Of a DNA stretch of 64,000 bases, positions 8,444 to 16,805 are shown one piece after another. Under the pieces are notes generated by a model, which saw nothing but the letters and a program-made list of their open reading frames with translations, did not search any database and was not told the DNA's origin. The DNA lies in contig SVRN01000003.1 of the NCBI GenBank assembly GCA_015064805.1, positions 30,909 to 94,908 of the forward strand. The letters are read 5' to 3'. Numbering within the stretch: position 1 is the stretch's first letter; every line of letters starts with the position of its first letter. A program made the position numbers and the translations under genes. This stretch comes from Oscillospiraceae bacterium (GTDB taxonomy: Bacteria; Bacillota; Clostridia; Oscillospirales; CAG-272).

Positions 8444-9802
8444 TTAGTTTTTCAGGCTGTGGATGGGCGCGGGAATGCGACCGCCGCGGCCGATGAATTT
8501 TTCGGGGGAATAGGGGTTCAGGCGGATGATGGGAGCGTAGCCGAGAAGACCGCCGAATTCAACGCTGTCGCCCACGCCCTTGCCGATGGCGGGAATGAGG
8601 CGAACGGCGGTGGTCTTGGTGTTGGCCACGCCGATGGAGATCTCGTCGGCAATGATGCCGCTGATGACGGCGTCGGGGGTATCGCCGGGAATGGCGATCA
8701 TGTCAAGACCGACCGAGCAGACGGCTGTCATAGCCTCCAGCTTTTCGATGCTCAACGCACCCTTTTCGACGGCGGCGATCATACCGGCGTCCTCGGAAAC
8801 GGGAATGAAAGCGCCCGACAGTCCGCCGACGTGCGACGACGCCATAACGCCGCCCTTTTTGACCGCGTCGTTGAGCATGGCCAGCGCGGCTGTCGTGCCG
8901 TGCGCGCCACAGCTTTCAAGTCCCATACCCTCCAGAATGTGAGCGACCGAGTCGCCGATGGCAGGGGTGGGAGCGAGGGAGAGGTCAACGATGCCGAAGG
9001 GGGTGTCCAGTCGGCTTGCCGCCTCCTTGGCGACCAGCTGACCGACGCGGGTGATCTTGAATGCCGTCTTTTTGATGACGTCAGCCAGCTCGGACAGATC
9101 GCAATCACCCGCCCGCTTGATGGCCGAGGCGACGACGCCGGGGCCGGAAACGCCGACGTTGATAACGCTGTCGGGCTCACCGACACCGTGGAAGGCACCC
9201 GCCATGAAGGGGTTGTCCTGCGGGACGTTGGCGAACACGACCAGCTTGGCCGCGCCGATGCTGTCCTTATCGGCCGTCAGCTCGGCGCATTGCTTGATGA
9301 CGTGACCCATCTGGGCCACGGCGTCCATATTGATGCCCGCCTTGGTCGTGGCGACGTTGACGGAGGAGCAGACGGTTTCGGTCTCGGCCAGCGCCTGAGG
9401 AATGACCGAGATCAGATTGCGCGCACCGACGGTGTAGCCCTTGTGGACCAGGGCGGAAAAGCCGCCGATGAAGTTGATGCCGAGCGTTTGCGCGGCGCGC
9501 TGAAGGGTATGAGCGATCTTGAGATAGCCCTCGGGCGACAGCTCGCCGCCGATGAGGGAAATGGGCGTGACGGACACGCGCTTATTGACGATGGGCACGC
9601 CGTATTCCTTTTCGATGCCCTGACCGACGCTGACCAGTTTATCGGCGCGGCGGGTGATCTTGTCGTAGATCTTATCGCACAGTCTGTTAGCATCCTCGCT
9701 GACGCAATCGAGCAGCGAGATGCCCATGGTGATGGTGCGGATGTCCAGGTTTTCCTCCCGGATCATATTGATGGTTTCAAGAATATCCTGTGTGTTGAGC
9801 AT
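8444..9802 (-). CDS. DUF711 (PFL) family protein, UPF0210
   Basis: A 452-residue protein of the DUF711/UPF0210 family. Family stretches include [14 protein letters not shown] at the start, [15 protein letters not shown] near residue 110, [19 protein letters not shown] near 205, and [34 protein letters not shown] at the C-terminus, a nearly invariant tail. The biochemical function is unknown; the structure of homologues is related to glycyl-radical enzyme folds but lacks the radical site. It follows the ACT-domain gene by 11 bases. This pairing is very common in Firmicutes and suggests that the ACT protein regulates it or that they form a complex. Confidence 0.95.
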   Translation of the reverse strand: MLNTQDILETINMIREENLDIRTITMGISLLDCVSEDANRLCDKIYDKITRRADKLVSVGQGIEKEYGVPIVNKRVSVTPISLIGGELSPEGYLKIAHTLQRAAQTLGINFIGGFSALVHKGYTVGARNLISVIPQALAETETVCSSVNVATTKAGINMDAVAQMGHVIKQCAELTADKDSIGAAKLVVFANVPQDNPFMAGAFHGVGEPDSVINVGVSGPGVVASAIKRAGDCDLSELADVIKKTAFKITRVGQLVAKEAASRLDTPFGIVDLSLAPTPAIGDSVAHILEGMGLESCGAHGTTAALAMLNDAVKKGGVMASSHVGGLSGAFIPVSEDAGMIAAVEKGALSIEKLEAMTAVCSVGLDMIAIPGDTPDAVISGIIADEISIGVANTKTTAVRLIPAIGKGVGDSVEFGGLLGYAPIIRLNPYSPEKFIGRGGRIPAPIHSLKN

Positions 9803-9813
9803 GGCAGACCTCG

Positions 9814-10083
9814 TCAGATGTGGTGCATGGTGTTGAAGATGTCCTCATGCATGGTGTGGATGTCCAGCCCGCGGCTGCGGCCAAGGGCGGCCAGCTCGTC
9901 GACGAAATCGGCGAACGGAATTTTCAAGCCGTCCAGCTCGGCGATCATGATCATGGCGAAATACTCGCCCAGTACGTTTTGGGTGATCTCGCGGATATTG
10001 GCGCCCCGATTGGCGCAAACGGCGGAAACGTCGGCGATGATACCGACGGTATCCTTACCGGTAACGGTGATAACAGCTTTCAT
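9814..10083 (-). CDS. ACT domain protein, UPF0237
   Basis: An 89-residue ACT-domain protein ([19 protein letters not shown] start, then [20 protein letters not shown]). ACT domains bind amino acids or other small ligands and pass on a regulatory signal. The start at 10083 is set by a GGAGG site; a longer frame up to 10161 runs into the promoter. It is first in the operon ACT, DUF711, mrnC, cyclophilin, UroD-like, and is almost always paired with DUF711 in this group. Confidence 0.93.
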   Translation of the reverse strand: MKAVITVTGKDTVGIIADVSAVCANRGANIREITQNVLGEYFAMIMIAELDGLKIPFADFVDELAALGRSRGLDIHTMHEDIFNTMHHI

Positions 10084-10132
10084 AAAGACCTCCGAGGGGA
10101 AATTTTGAGCAGTAAAAACACTGCGACACCCT

Positions 10133-10161
10133 ATTATACTACAAAACTTCCGCTTTTGCAA
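10133..10161 (-). promoter_or_regulatory. promoter of the ACT-DUF711-mrnC operon
   Basis: On the minus strand TTGCAA (10156-10161), 17-base spacer, TATAAT (10133-10138), 50 bases upstream of the first ATG. Confidence 0.8.
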
Positions 10162-10231
10162 CAGGCAATGAAAAACGAGCGGGAAATTTTTGAAAAAATC
10201 CTCGGGGGATAGGTCTCAGGTTCTAAAGGGT

Positions 10232-10268
10232 AGAAAAAGCCGACACGGATTTATTTCCGTATCGGCTT
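10232..10268 (-). terminator. terminator downstream of the 585-residue lipoprotein gene
   Basis: On the minus strand AAAGCCGATACGGAA pairs with TTCCGTGTCGGCTTT and ends in T-rich sequence. Family B copy 2 lies between it and the gene. Confidence 0.65.
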
Positions 10269-10270
10269 TA

Positions 10271-10402
10271 TGCCTCCCTCCGAGAGGGAGGGGGACCACG
10301 AAGTGGTGGAAGGAGCCTGCGTGGCTTTGATTTTTGATTAACTTCATTGCAACGCACTCTCCCTCAGTCGCCTACGGCGCCAGCTCCCTCCCGGAGGGAG
10401 CC
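10271..10402. repeat. family B inverted-repeat element, copy 2
   Basis: A 130-bp element with GCCTCCCTCCGAGAGGGAGG at the left and CTCCCTCCCGGAGGGAGCC at the right. It contains ACCACGAAGTGGTGG and an internal GTCGCCTACGGCGCC hairpin. It lies in the 3' region of the 585-residue lipoprotein gene and is non-coding. Confidence 0.8.
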
Positions 10403-10488
10403 TCTGTCAGTGGTCGTCTGTTTGGTTGCTATTCTGTCAAATTGAATTGTTCTTAGGAGCGCGCACTATATTCGCCGAGGGATTCTGA

Positions 10489-12246
10489 TCAGTTGTCGGC
10501 CGCCTTGAGGTTGGCGGTCTTGGTGACGTAGAAGTTATCGTATTTGATGAGGTAGTTTTCTTTCTCGGTCGCGCCCGTGCCTTCGATGAAGAACATCAGC
10601 TGGGTCAGCACCAAGTCCTCGGTCAGCACGGTTTCGTAGCCGCTGCCGATATTGAGGGCGGTCTTACTCAGGGGAAGCTGAATGTGGTTCCACGCGCCGC
10701 TCTTGAGCGGAACGGCGTTGCCGTTTTCGTCGACGGCACAATCCTTCATGATGTCGTAGTTGACGAAATAGAAGCCTGCCTGCGCGTTGTGCTCAAGGCG
10801 GATCTGCCAGTTGGTGCCAAGGCGGCCGAGATCGCTGATGTACATATCAAAGCAGAGAGTGTCCTCCTTGTAGCTGACGGGCACGTCGTTCACACCGATG
10901 CAGACGCGGTGGTCGACGTTTTCCTTGTGGCCCGTGATGGCGATCGAGGACGAGCCCTGCGTCTTGTCCTCAAGGTCGAAATAAGAGCCGTACCACTCGG
11001 TCAGGATGGGGCCGTCGAGGGCCTCGTAGTCGCAGGTGGACAGCCAGCGGCCGCCGTTGGGGGCCTCGGGCTGAACGTAGCCCTTGCTTTCGTAGGTGCA
11101 CAAGCGCATATCGTCAAAGCGGAGCTCCAGCCCCTCGTAGCCGATGCACCAGACGGACAGGCGGCACAAATTGGAGTAGTCGATCTTGGGCAGCTCCGGG
11201 TAGGCGATGTTGTGGCAGGCAAAGGACAGCTCGATCTCGTGCCAGCCGCTACCCGCGAAGGTGTGCTGCCAGGTGTGGCCCTTGCCGTTCTCATCGTACA
11301 ACGTGATGTAAAGCGTGCCGCTGCCTACCTGAGGCGTGCCGTATACCGCGTCGTGGTCACAGCCGAGCAGGTCGATGTCGTTGACGTATACCCACATTTT
11401 GACGGTCTGGGTGAACTTGTTCGTAACGTCAATGGAAAAGGCGTCAAGCGGGGTGTTGATGAGCGACCAGTGCTTGTTGTCCTTCTCGCAGACGAAGCCG
11501 ATGCCGTCGTCCACGTATCCCTCAACCTCGGTTGCGTCCTCGTATTCGAAGCCGTCGAAGGATTCGAAATACAGCAGCGTCTCCTCGGTGGCGGTCAGCT
11601 TGTCGTCCAGGTACATGGAATAGGACGACTTGTCAAATTCGTTCAGATAGGACTTGACGACGAAGGTGCCGTTGTGAAGATAATCGTTCGGAAGGGAAAG
11701 GTCGATCCCACCGTCGGTCGTTTTGACGTACTGCGCCAGCTGCTCGATAAACGCGGTCACGGCGGCGACGGTGCAGGCGTCGTCGTAGCCGACGATGACG
11801 AGGCGATTGCCGACGGCGGCGATGGTGTATTCGGTCTCCTTGAGTGCGGCGTGCGCCTCGATGCTCTCGGGGCGATTGGTCAGACCGATGAGAATTTCGG
11901 GCGTGTCAACGGGAGCCTCCTCGCCACGATCGACCCAGTCGGTGCCGGGCTTGATGGTGCAGCCCGTGAGGTCAAGAATGGCCCCGCTCAGATTGACCAG
12001 TGCCTGACGGACCTCGACGGATGCCGCATCGGCGCGGATAAGGGTGTAATCGGTGATTCCTTGCACGATCAAATCGAGCACCTCCTTGTCAGTCGGTTGA
12101 TCGACGGGCGGCTTTTGCTCGTCCGTGGGTGGGGTGTTGTCGGGCGGTGTGGTTGGCTGTGGCTTGCAGGCGACGGTGCCGCAGGTAAGCAGTAAAAACG
12201 CGGCGAGAAGACAAAGCAACGCACGAACACATGGCGAGATCTTCAT
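10489..12246 (-). CDS. large secreted lipoprotein, carbohydrate-binding-like domains
   Basis: A 585-residue lipoprotein: signal helix residues 8-25 with a CGTVAC lipobox, then a Pro/Thr-rich linker (TTPPDNTPPTDEQKPP). Residues about 55-185 look like the small N-terminal alpha/beta domain that precedes many glycoside hydrolases (PEILIGLTNRPES, then VIVGYDDACTVAAVTAFI). The rest looks like two beta-sandwich modules: WHEIELSF and LELRFDDMRLC in the first, GAWNHIQLPLSK and YDNFYVT in the second, typical of laminin-G or carbohydrate-binding folds. No catalytic motif is evident, so it may bind polysaccharide at the cell surface. Its own start has an AAGGAGAA site. Function is inferred from fold-like features only. 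Confidence 0.8.
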   Translation of the reverse strand: MKISPCVRALLCLLAAFLLLTCGTVACKPQPTTPPDNTPPTDEQKPPVDQPTDKEVLDLIVQGITDYTLIRADAASVEVRQALVNLSGAILDLTGCTIKPGTDWVDRGEEAPVDTPEILIGLTNRPESIEAHAALKETEYTIAAVGNRLVIVGYDDACTVAAVTAFIEQLAQYVKTTDGGIDLSLPNDYLHNGTFVVKSYLNEFDKSSYSMYLDDKLTATEETLLYFESFDGFEYEDATEVEGYVDDGIGFVCEKDNKHWSLINTPLDAFSIDVTNKFTQTVKMWVYVNDIDLLGCDHDAVYGTPQVGSGTLYITLYDENGKGHTWQHTFAGSGWHEIELSFACHNIAYPELPKIDYSNLCRLSVWCIGYEGLELRFDDMRLCTYESKGYVQPEAPNGGRWLSTCDYEALDGPILTEWYGSYFDLEDKTQGSSSIAITGHKENVDHRVCIGVNDVPVSYKEDTLCFDMYISDLGRLGTNWQIRLEHNAQAGFYFVNYDIMKDCAVDENGNAVPLKSGAWNHIQLPLSKTALNIGSGYETVLTEDLVLTQLMFFIEGTGATEKENYLIKYDNFYVTKTANLKAADN

Positions 12247-12366
12247 GACAAATTCTCCTTAATTTCCATCTTTAAAATATCGCAAATGCGATTCTATCGT
12301 TCTGCATCTATTCTAACATGAAAGTTTGCCGCGCGCAAGAGATTTGCAAAAAAAGAACGGCACCAC

Positions 12367-12395
12367 TTGCAATCTTTCACGGGATGTGGTACAAT
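12367..12395 (+). promoter_or_regulatory. promoter of the membrane protein / Arc operon
   Basis: TTGCAA (12367-12372), 17-base spacer, TACAAT (12390-12395), 36 bases upstream of the ATG at 12432. Confidence 0.75.
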
Positions 12396-12431
12396 AAAAC
12401 GAAACGAAAAAACCAAGACAAGGAGAACATT

Positions 12432-12965
12432 ATGGATCCTTCCCAGACCTACGAATACGTTACCTCGCCCAAAAAGCAGGCGTCCTATAAGCTCAAGCGG
12501 ATGCTGATGATCCTCGCCTACGTCGTCTACGTGGTGGCGTTGTTGATCGTCGGATTTACCACGCGGCTGTTCGTTCCCATGATGGCGCTCGTTCCGCTCT
12601 CAACCTGGATCATCGTCTGGCTGACCTGGCGATACGTGTCGGTCGAGTACGAATATTCCATGACGGGCGGCATCATGACGCTCAATAAAATTTACGGCGG
12701 CAGAAGCCGCAAAAAGGTCGCCGACATCCGCATCAAGGACATGACGCTGGTGGCACCGTTTGATGGTGATTTTATCAAGCAGGCGGAGAAGTACGCTCCC
12801 GAGCGGACGGTCGATTTCACCTCCGATCTGCAAAAGCCCGAGGTGTATATTGCGCTGTACGAGACCGAGGACAAGCGCCGTGGCATTCTGTATTTTGAGG
12901 TGACCGATCAGGCGCTGCGCATTCTGCGCTATTACAATTCGCAAGCGGTCGCCGTTCGCCGCTGA
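12432..12965 (+). CDS. small two-helix membrane protein of unknown function
   Basis: A 177-residue protein. ATG at 12432 is selected because AAGGAGAA lies 6 bases upstream; an upstream in-frame start overlaps the promoter. Two transmembrane helices (about residues 24-43 and 46-68) are followed by a cytosolic domain of beta strands (VEYEYSMTGGIMTLNKIYGG, then ADIRIKDMTLVAPF) resembling the PH-like or YcxB-like domains of small Firmicute membrane proteins (DUF6106-like). I cannot assign a function. It is 18 bases upstream of an Arc-type DNA-binding gene and probably shares its transcript. Confidence 0.85.
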   Translation: MDPSQTYEYVTSPKKQASYKLKRMLMILAYVVYVVALLIVGFTTRLFVPMMALVPLSTWIIVWLTWRYVSVEYEYSMTGGIMTLNKIYGGRSRKKVADIRIKDMTLVAPFDGDFIKQAEKYAPERTVDFTSDLQKPEVYIALYETEDKRRGILYFEVTDQALRILRYYNSQAVAVRR

Positions 12966-12983
12966 TGCAAGGAGGGGTTTGAC

Positions 12984-13205
12984 ATGGCAGGAAAGAAACA
13001 GCCCGTGGTCAAGGTGAGACTGCAGGAGGAGCTGCTGCGCAAGCTGATCGTGATGTCCGAGCTGGAGGGCAGGTCGATCAACAATCAGATCACCATGCTG
13101 GCGCGCAACGCGGTGGCGTATCACGAGCGGGCGAAGGGCAAGCTGGATACCAAGGCGATCGCGGCGGTGGATTTGAGTGAGTATTTTGAAGAAGAAACCG
13201 AATGA
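12984..13205 (+). CDS. Arc-type ribbon-helix-helix DNA-binding protein
   Basis: A 73-residue protein with the Arc/MetJ ribbon-helix-helix pattern: a basic beta strand (VVKVRLQEELLRKL), helix 1 and helix 2 (ELEGRSINNQITMLARNAVAYH), with the RSxNxxI signature of Arc-like repressors. It would bind operator DNA as a dimer. An AAGGAGG site precedes the ATG. It is the second gene of a two-gene unit ending in a terminator at 13213-13248. Targets unknown; no phage or plasmid genes are near. Confidence 0.88.
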   Translation: MAGKKQPVVKVRLQEELLRKLIVMSELEGRSINNQITMLARNAVAYHERAKGKLDTKAIAAVDLSEYFEEETE

Positions 13206-13212
13206 TGAAAGA

Positions 13213-13248
13213 AGGGAACTTTCCGTGGGGGGAGTTCTCTTTTTTTTG
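13213..13248 (+). terminator. terminator after the Arc-type gene
   Basis: GGGAACT pairs with AGTTCTC and is followed by eight T, right after the stop codon. Confidence 0.75.
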
Positions 13249-13256
13249 TTTGGATT

Positions 13257-13817
13257 TAGCTGAATTTTCCGCAACTACTCTTACGGACGCGCGTACAGCT
13301 TCGCGCCGCGCTGCGCCGGCTTTTATGCCACTTCTTGGTGCGCCCCAAGAAGTGGCGGAAGAAGGGCGCCAAAGGGCCTGGTGCCCTTTGGAAACCCGCA
13401 ACGCGAAAAGTCGTTCCGCTGTCGCTCCACTCATTTTTTCGCGAAGGTAAGCATTTTCAGCTGTTGCGTTTGCAAGTTAAAGAAACTTGCAAACACGGAA
13501 GTCGCACGCAAGCACAAAAGAAAAGGCTTCTGCCATCTGCGACGCCCCCCGGTTTAACTAAAGTTCAAACAAAAACGATCTCGTTTCTTCGTCTGCCGCG
13601 CGTGGTGGCTATACTTGAAGCACAGCATTAAAACATAATATGTGATCTCTCTTGTTTTTCCATGTAGCGCGGCAATCGCAGGGAGGCCCCGGAGGGAACG
13701 TCCGGCGCGTTTTCTTGGTTCGTTCTTTGCCGCGCGGCAAAGAATGAACAACCATGCCGGTACACCGAGCGCGCAAAGCTGTGCGAGGCTCAAGAAGTAG
13801 TTGTTTGAAAATCAGCT
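13257..13817. repeat. family A long intergenic repeat, copy L3
   Basis: About 560 bp with inverted ends (AGCTGAATTTTC on the left, its near-complement AAAATCAGCT on the right, both next to ACTACT blocks). Variable stem GTTTGCAAGTT with complement at 13468-13494. Arm hairpins are built on CCACTTCTTGG (left) and GTTCGTTCTTTGCC (right, about 13718-13750). It abuts L4 directly. No gene is supported. Confidence 0.85.
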
Positions 13818-14552
13818 TTCTCCCCTTCGGCGCGACACAACGCGTCGCGCTGTGCGATCATGCTACTTCTTGGCCTTCCCCAAGAAGTAGCCAAGAAAGG
13901 AACCAAAGGGCCTGGTGCCCTTTGGAAACCCGCAACGCGAAAAGTCGTTCCGCTGTCGCTCCACTCATTTTTTCGCGAAAGTGAGCATCTTCAGCCGTTG
14001 TGTTGGCGTTTTAAACAAAAACGCCAACACGGAAGTCGCACGCAAGCGAAGTAGCAAATGCTTTAACTATCTGCTACGCACCCCAGTTCAACAGAATTTC
14101 AAGCAAAAACGTCTTGCTTTCTTTGCCTGCCGCGCGTGGTGGCAAAACGGCGAGAAATGTATTGAATCAAATATGTTTTTTTCCTCTGTCCGCTATGTAG
14201 CGCGGCACGGAGCGAAGAGAGGAGAGATAGCCTGCTTGTACAAGGAGGCAAATCTTTGGATTTGCCGACGCAAAGCTTGCAGATGCGACAACGCCTTTTG
14301 GTAACCACCAAAAGATAGCGAAAGAGAAAAGTCTTGCGGGTATCCAAAGGGCATTAGGCCCTTTGGTTCCCTTTCTTTCGCCATTTCTTTGTGGAATGAC
14401 AAAGAAATGGCATCAAAAAACCGCACAGCGCGGCGCGAAGCCATATTTCGCAAGCGAAATAGCAAGTTTTGTTCGCCCGCTAAACACGGGCGTCATGCAA
14501 GCATGAACACAAAACCAGCTGGGCGAGGCCTAAGGAGTAGTTGTATAAATGA
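13811..14552. repeat. family A long intergenic repeat, copy L4
   Basis: About 740 bp, same orientation as L3 and L5. Variable stem TGTTGGCGTTTT with complement at 14001-14029. A second variable stem GGCAAATC/GATTTGCC lies near 14250-14275. Left arm hairpin GCTACTTCTTGG near 13862-13891, right arm hairpin GCCATTTCTTTG near 14381-14412. Its last 90 bases (about 14455-14545) are a module shared with L10. It ends about 80 bases before the BMC promoter. Confidence 0.85.
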
Positions 14553-14633
14553 CGCACCCCCCAATATCATCTTTCTTACCAAAAATTCTCCCAAATCTCG
14601 TCAACAATCCACCGACTTTTTTGCGAAATACTC

Positions 14634-14662
14634 TTGCAAAAAAATCTTCTTTGTGATATAAT
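14634..14662 (+). promoter_or_regulatory. promoter of the BMC operon
   Basis: TTGCAA (14634-14639), 17-base spacer, TATAAT (14657-14662), about 100 bases upstream of the acetate kinase ATG. I see no obvious operator palindrome over it and no regulator gene in the locus. It is the only strong promoter found before the end of the 12-kb gene run. Confidence 0.8.
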
Positions 14663-14761
14663 ATACTACAAGTATGGGTATCTCTCGCAATTCTGTTGAG
14701 AAATACCGTCTGTCTAATAAATTCTGCACTGCAAAACGCAGCGCTTCAATGGAGGTAAGAA

Positions 14762-15958
14762 ATGAAAATTCTGGTTGTTAACGCCGGTAGCTCGTCTCTC
14801 AAGTATCAGCTTTTCGATATGGACGACAACCGCGTCATCGCCAAGGGTAACTGCGAGAAGATCGGCATTGGCGGCTTCGTTACCCACAAGCGTCCCGGTA
14901 AGGACGATTACAAGGCCGAGGTTGAGCTCAAGGATCACGACGACGCTATCGCGCTCGTGCTCAAGCTGCTGACCGACGCTGAGCTGGGTGTCATCGCATC
15001 CGTCGACGAGATCGACGCCATCGGCCACCGCGTCGCACACGGCGGTAAGCTCAAGGAGTCCACCCTCGTCACCGACGAAACGCTCAATTATCTGTATTCC
15101 ATCGTGGGCATCAACCCTTTGCACGGCCCCCCTGCCATCAAGGGCATCGAGGCTTGCCGCAAGAGCTGCCCCGCAAAGCCTATGGTCTGCGTATTCGATA
15201 CCGCATTCCACAGCACCATGGAGCCCGTTTCTTACATCTACCCGCTGCCTTATGAATATTACGAGAAGTTCCAGCTTCGTCGCTACGGCTTCCACGGCAC
15301 CTCCCACCGCTACGTGGCAGGTCGCGTGGCCGAGCTGTGTGAAAAGCCCCTCTCCGAGATGAAGGTCATCACCTGCCACCTGGGCAACGGTTCCTCCATC
15401 ACCGCCATCAAGAACGGCAAGGTCGTCGACACCTCCATGGGCTTCACCCCCAACGAGGGTCTGCCTATGGGTACCCGCTGCGGTAACATCGACCCCACCA
15501 TCGTTCCTTACCTGATGAAGGAGCTGAACCTCACCCCCGCCGAGATGGACAACGTGCTCAACAAGAAGTCGGGCCTGCTGGGCGTTTCGGGCGTGTCGAG
15601 TGACTGCCGCGAGGTCAACGCCGCTGCTGATGCCGGCAACGAGCGCGCTAAGCTGGCCATCGACCTGCTCGTTCACGAGGCAAAGAAGATCATCGGCTCT
15701 TACGTCGCTGAAATGAACGGCGTCGACGCCATCGTCTTCACTGCCGGTATCGGCGAGAACGACCGCGGTCTGCGCGAGGCCATCTGCGCTGATATGGATG
15801 CGCTGGGCATCGTCATGGACAACAAGATCAACGCCGAGTGCCCCCGTGGCGAGGCTTGCGAGCTGACCGCTGACGGCAGCCGCGCCCGCGTATTCGTCAT
15901 CCCCACCGACGAGGAATACATGATCGCGCTGGATACCCTCAAGATCGCCGCAAAATAA
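14762..15958 (+). CDS. ackA: acetate kinase (short-chain acyl kinase)
   Basis: A 398-residue acetate/propionate kinase of the ASKHA fold: MKILVVNAGSSSLKYQLF phosphate loop at the start, HRVAHGG around residue 91, GFHGTSHRYV near 178, CHLGNGSSITAI near 206, GTRCGNIDP near 240. It transfers phosphate from an acyl-phosphate to ADP, yielding ATP and the free acid. No encapsulation helix is present at either end, so it should act outside the shell on acyl-phosphate made by PduL. It is the first gene of the BMC operon, with GGAGG 8 bases before the ATG, and is followed 25 bases later by the aldolase. It may use lactyl- or propionyl-phosphate as well as acetyl-phosphate. Confidence 0.95.
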   Translation: MKILVVNAGSSSLKYQLFDMDDNRVIAKGNCEKIGIGGFVTHKRPGKDDYKAEVELKDHDDAIALVLKLLTDAELGVIASVDEIDAIGHRVAHGGKLKESTLVTDETLNYLYSIVGINPLHGPPAIKGIEACRKSCPAKPMVCVFDTAFHSTMEPVSYIYPLPYEYYEKFQLRRYGFHGTSHRYVAGRVAELCEKPLSEMKVITCHLGNGSSITAIKNGKVVDTSMGFTPNEGLPMGTRCGNIDPTIVPYLMKELNLTPAEMDNVLNKKSGLLGVSGVSSDCREVNAAADAGNERAKLAIDLLVHEAKKIIGSYVAEMNGVDAIVFTAGIGENDRGLREAICADMDALGIVMDNKINAECPRGEACELTADGSRARVFVIPTDEEYMIALDTLKIAAK

Positions 15959-15983
15959 TTCGGAAGAATAGAGGTTTTACCCT

Positions 15984-16766
15984 ATGCCTAATCTGTTTGA
16001 AATCAAAAAGCAGATCGTCGAGGTCGGTAAGCTGATGTATCAGAAGGGGCTGGTCATTGCCAAGCACGGCAATATTTCCTACAAGATCAGCGACAATGAG
16101 TTCATCTGCACGCCGGGTGGTCTGTGCAAGGCGTTTCTGACACCGGACAAGCTGGTTCGCGTCGACGCGATGGGAAATTCGCTTGAGCCCGGCAAAAAGC
16201 CCACGTCCGAGATCCGCATGCACATTGAGATCTACCGCTTGCGCCCCGAGATCAACTGCATCGTCCATGCCCAGCCGGCGGCAAGCACCGCTTTCGCCAT
16301 TTCGGACATTGACGCCGCTAAGTTCGTACTGCCCGGTGACAAGGAAGCCTACTTCGGCTACGTTCCCGCCGCGGCCTACGATAAAAAGAACCACGATGCC
16401 AATACGTTGGCAAGCTACATGAGCGACACCAAAAAGCTGGCCTACATCTTCCACGGCGACTCCTCGCTGTCGGTTGGTGACACGCTGTACAACGCGTTTG
16501 ACGCCGTTGAGTCGCTCGAGCATTACTGCCGCGTCAGCATCCTCGCCCGCAGCGTCAACGCTCTGGAGCATTGCTCCTGCGACGACCTGAAGGCCGAGCT
16601 TTCCCGCCGCGAGTGCGGAAGTCACGCCGCTTGCAAGACTTGCGGCAAGTCGAGCTGTAACGGCTCTTGCGCAAGCTGCTCGTCCTCGTCTACCGCTACG
16701 GTCGGTGCGACCGACGCCGAGGTGCAGGACGTCGTCCGTCGCGTGATGGCGGCGCTTGGCAATTGA
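15984..16766 (+). CDS. class II aldolase (FucA/AraD family) with Cys-rich linker and C-terminal encapsulation peptide
   Basis: A 260-residue protein of the fuculose/rhamnulose-phosphate aldolase family, which splits a ketose-1-phosphate into DHAP and an aldehyde such as lactaldehyde. KHGNISYK (residues 27-34) matches the phosphate loop, TSEIRMH holds the expected catalytic Glu76, and His95 and His157 match two zinc ligands. The middle ligand of the HxH pair is Gln97 (IVHAQP), which is unusual. After residue 195 there is an eight-cysteine linker (197, 199, 211, 217, 220, 225, 229, 232) and then an amphipathic helix (TDAEVQDVVRRVMAALGN, 243-260) like the tags on neighbouring enzymes. This marks it as shell cargo and the likely source of the aldehyde. 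Activity with the altered site is unproven. Confidence 0.88.
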   Translation: MPNLFEIKKQIVEVGKLMYQKGLVIAKHGNISYKISDNEFICTPGGLCKAFLTPDKLVRVDAMGNSLEPGKKPTSEIRMHIEIYRLRPEINCIVHAQPAASTAFAISDIDAAKFVLPGDKEAYFGYVPAAAYDKKNHDANTLASYMSDTKKLAYIFHGDSSLSVGDTLYNAFDAVESLEHYCRVSILARSVNALEHCSCDDLKAELSRRECGSHAACKTCGKSSCNGSCASCSSSSTATVGATDAEVQDVVRRVMAALGN

Positions 16767-16805
16767 AACGAAAACAACAGTAACGTTATAGAAGGAGCAA
16801 AGACA

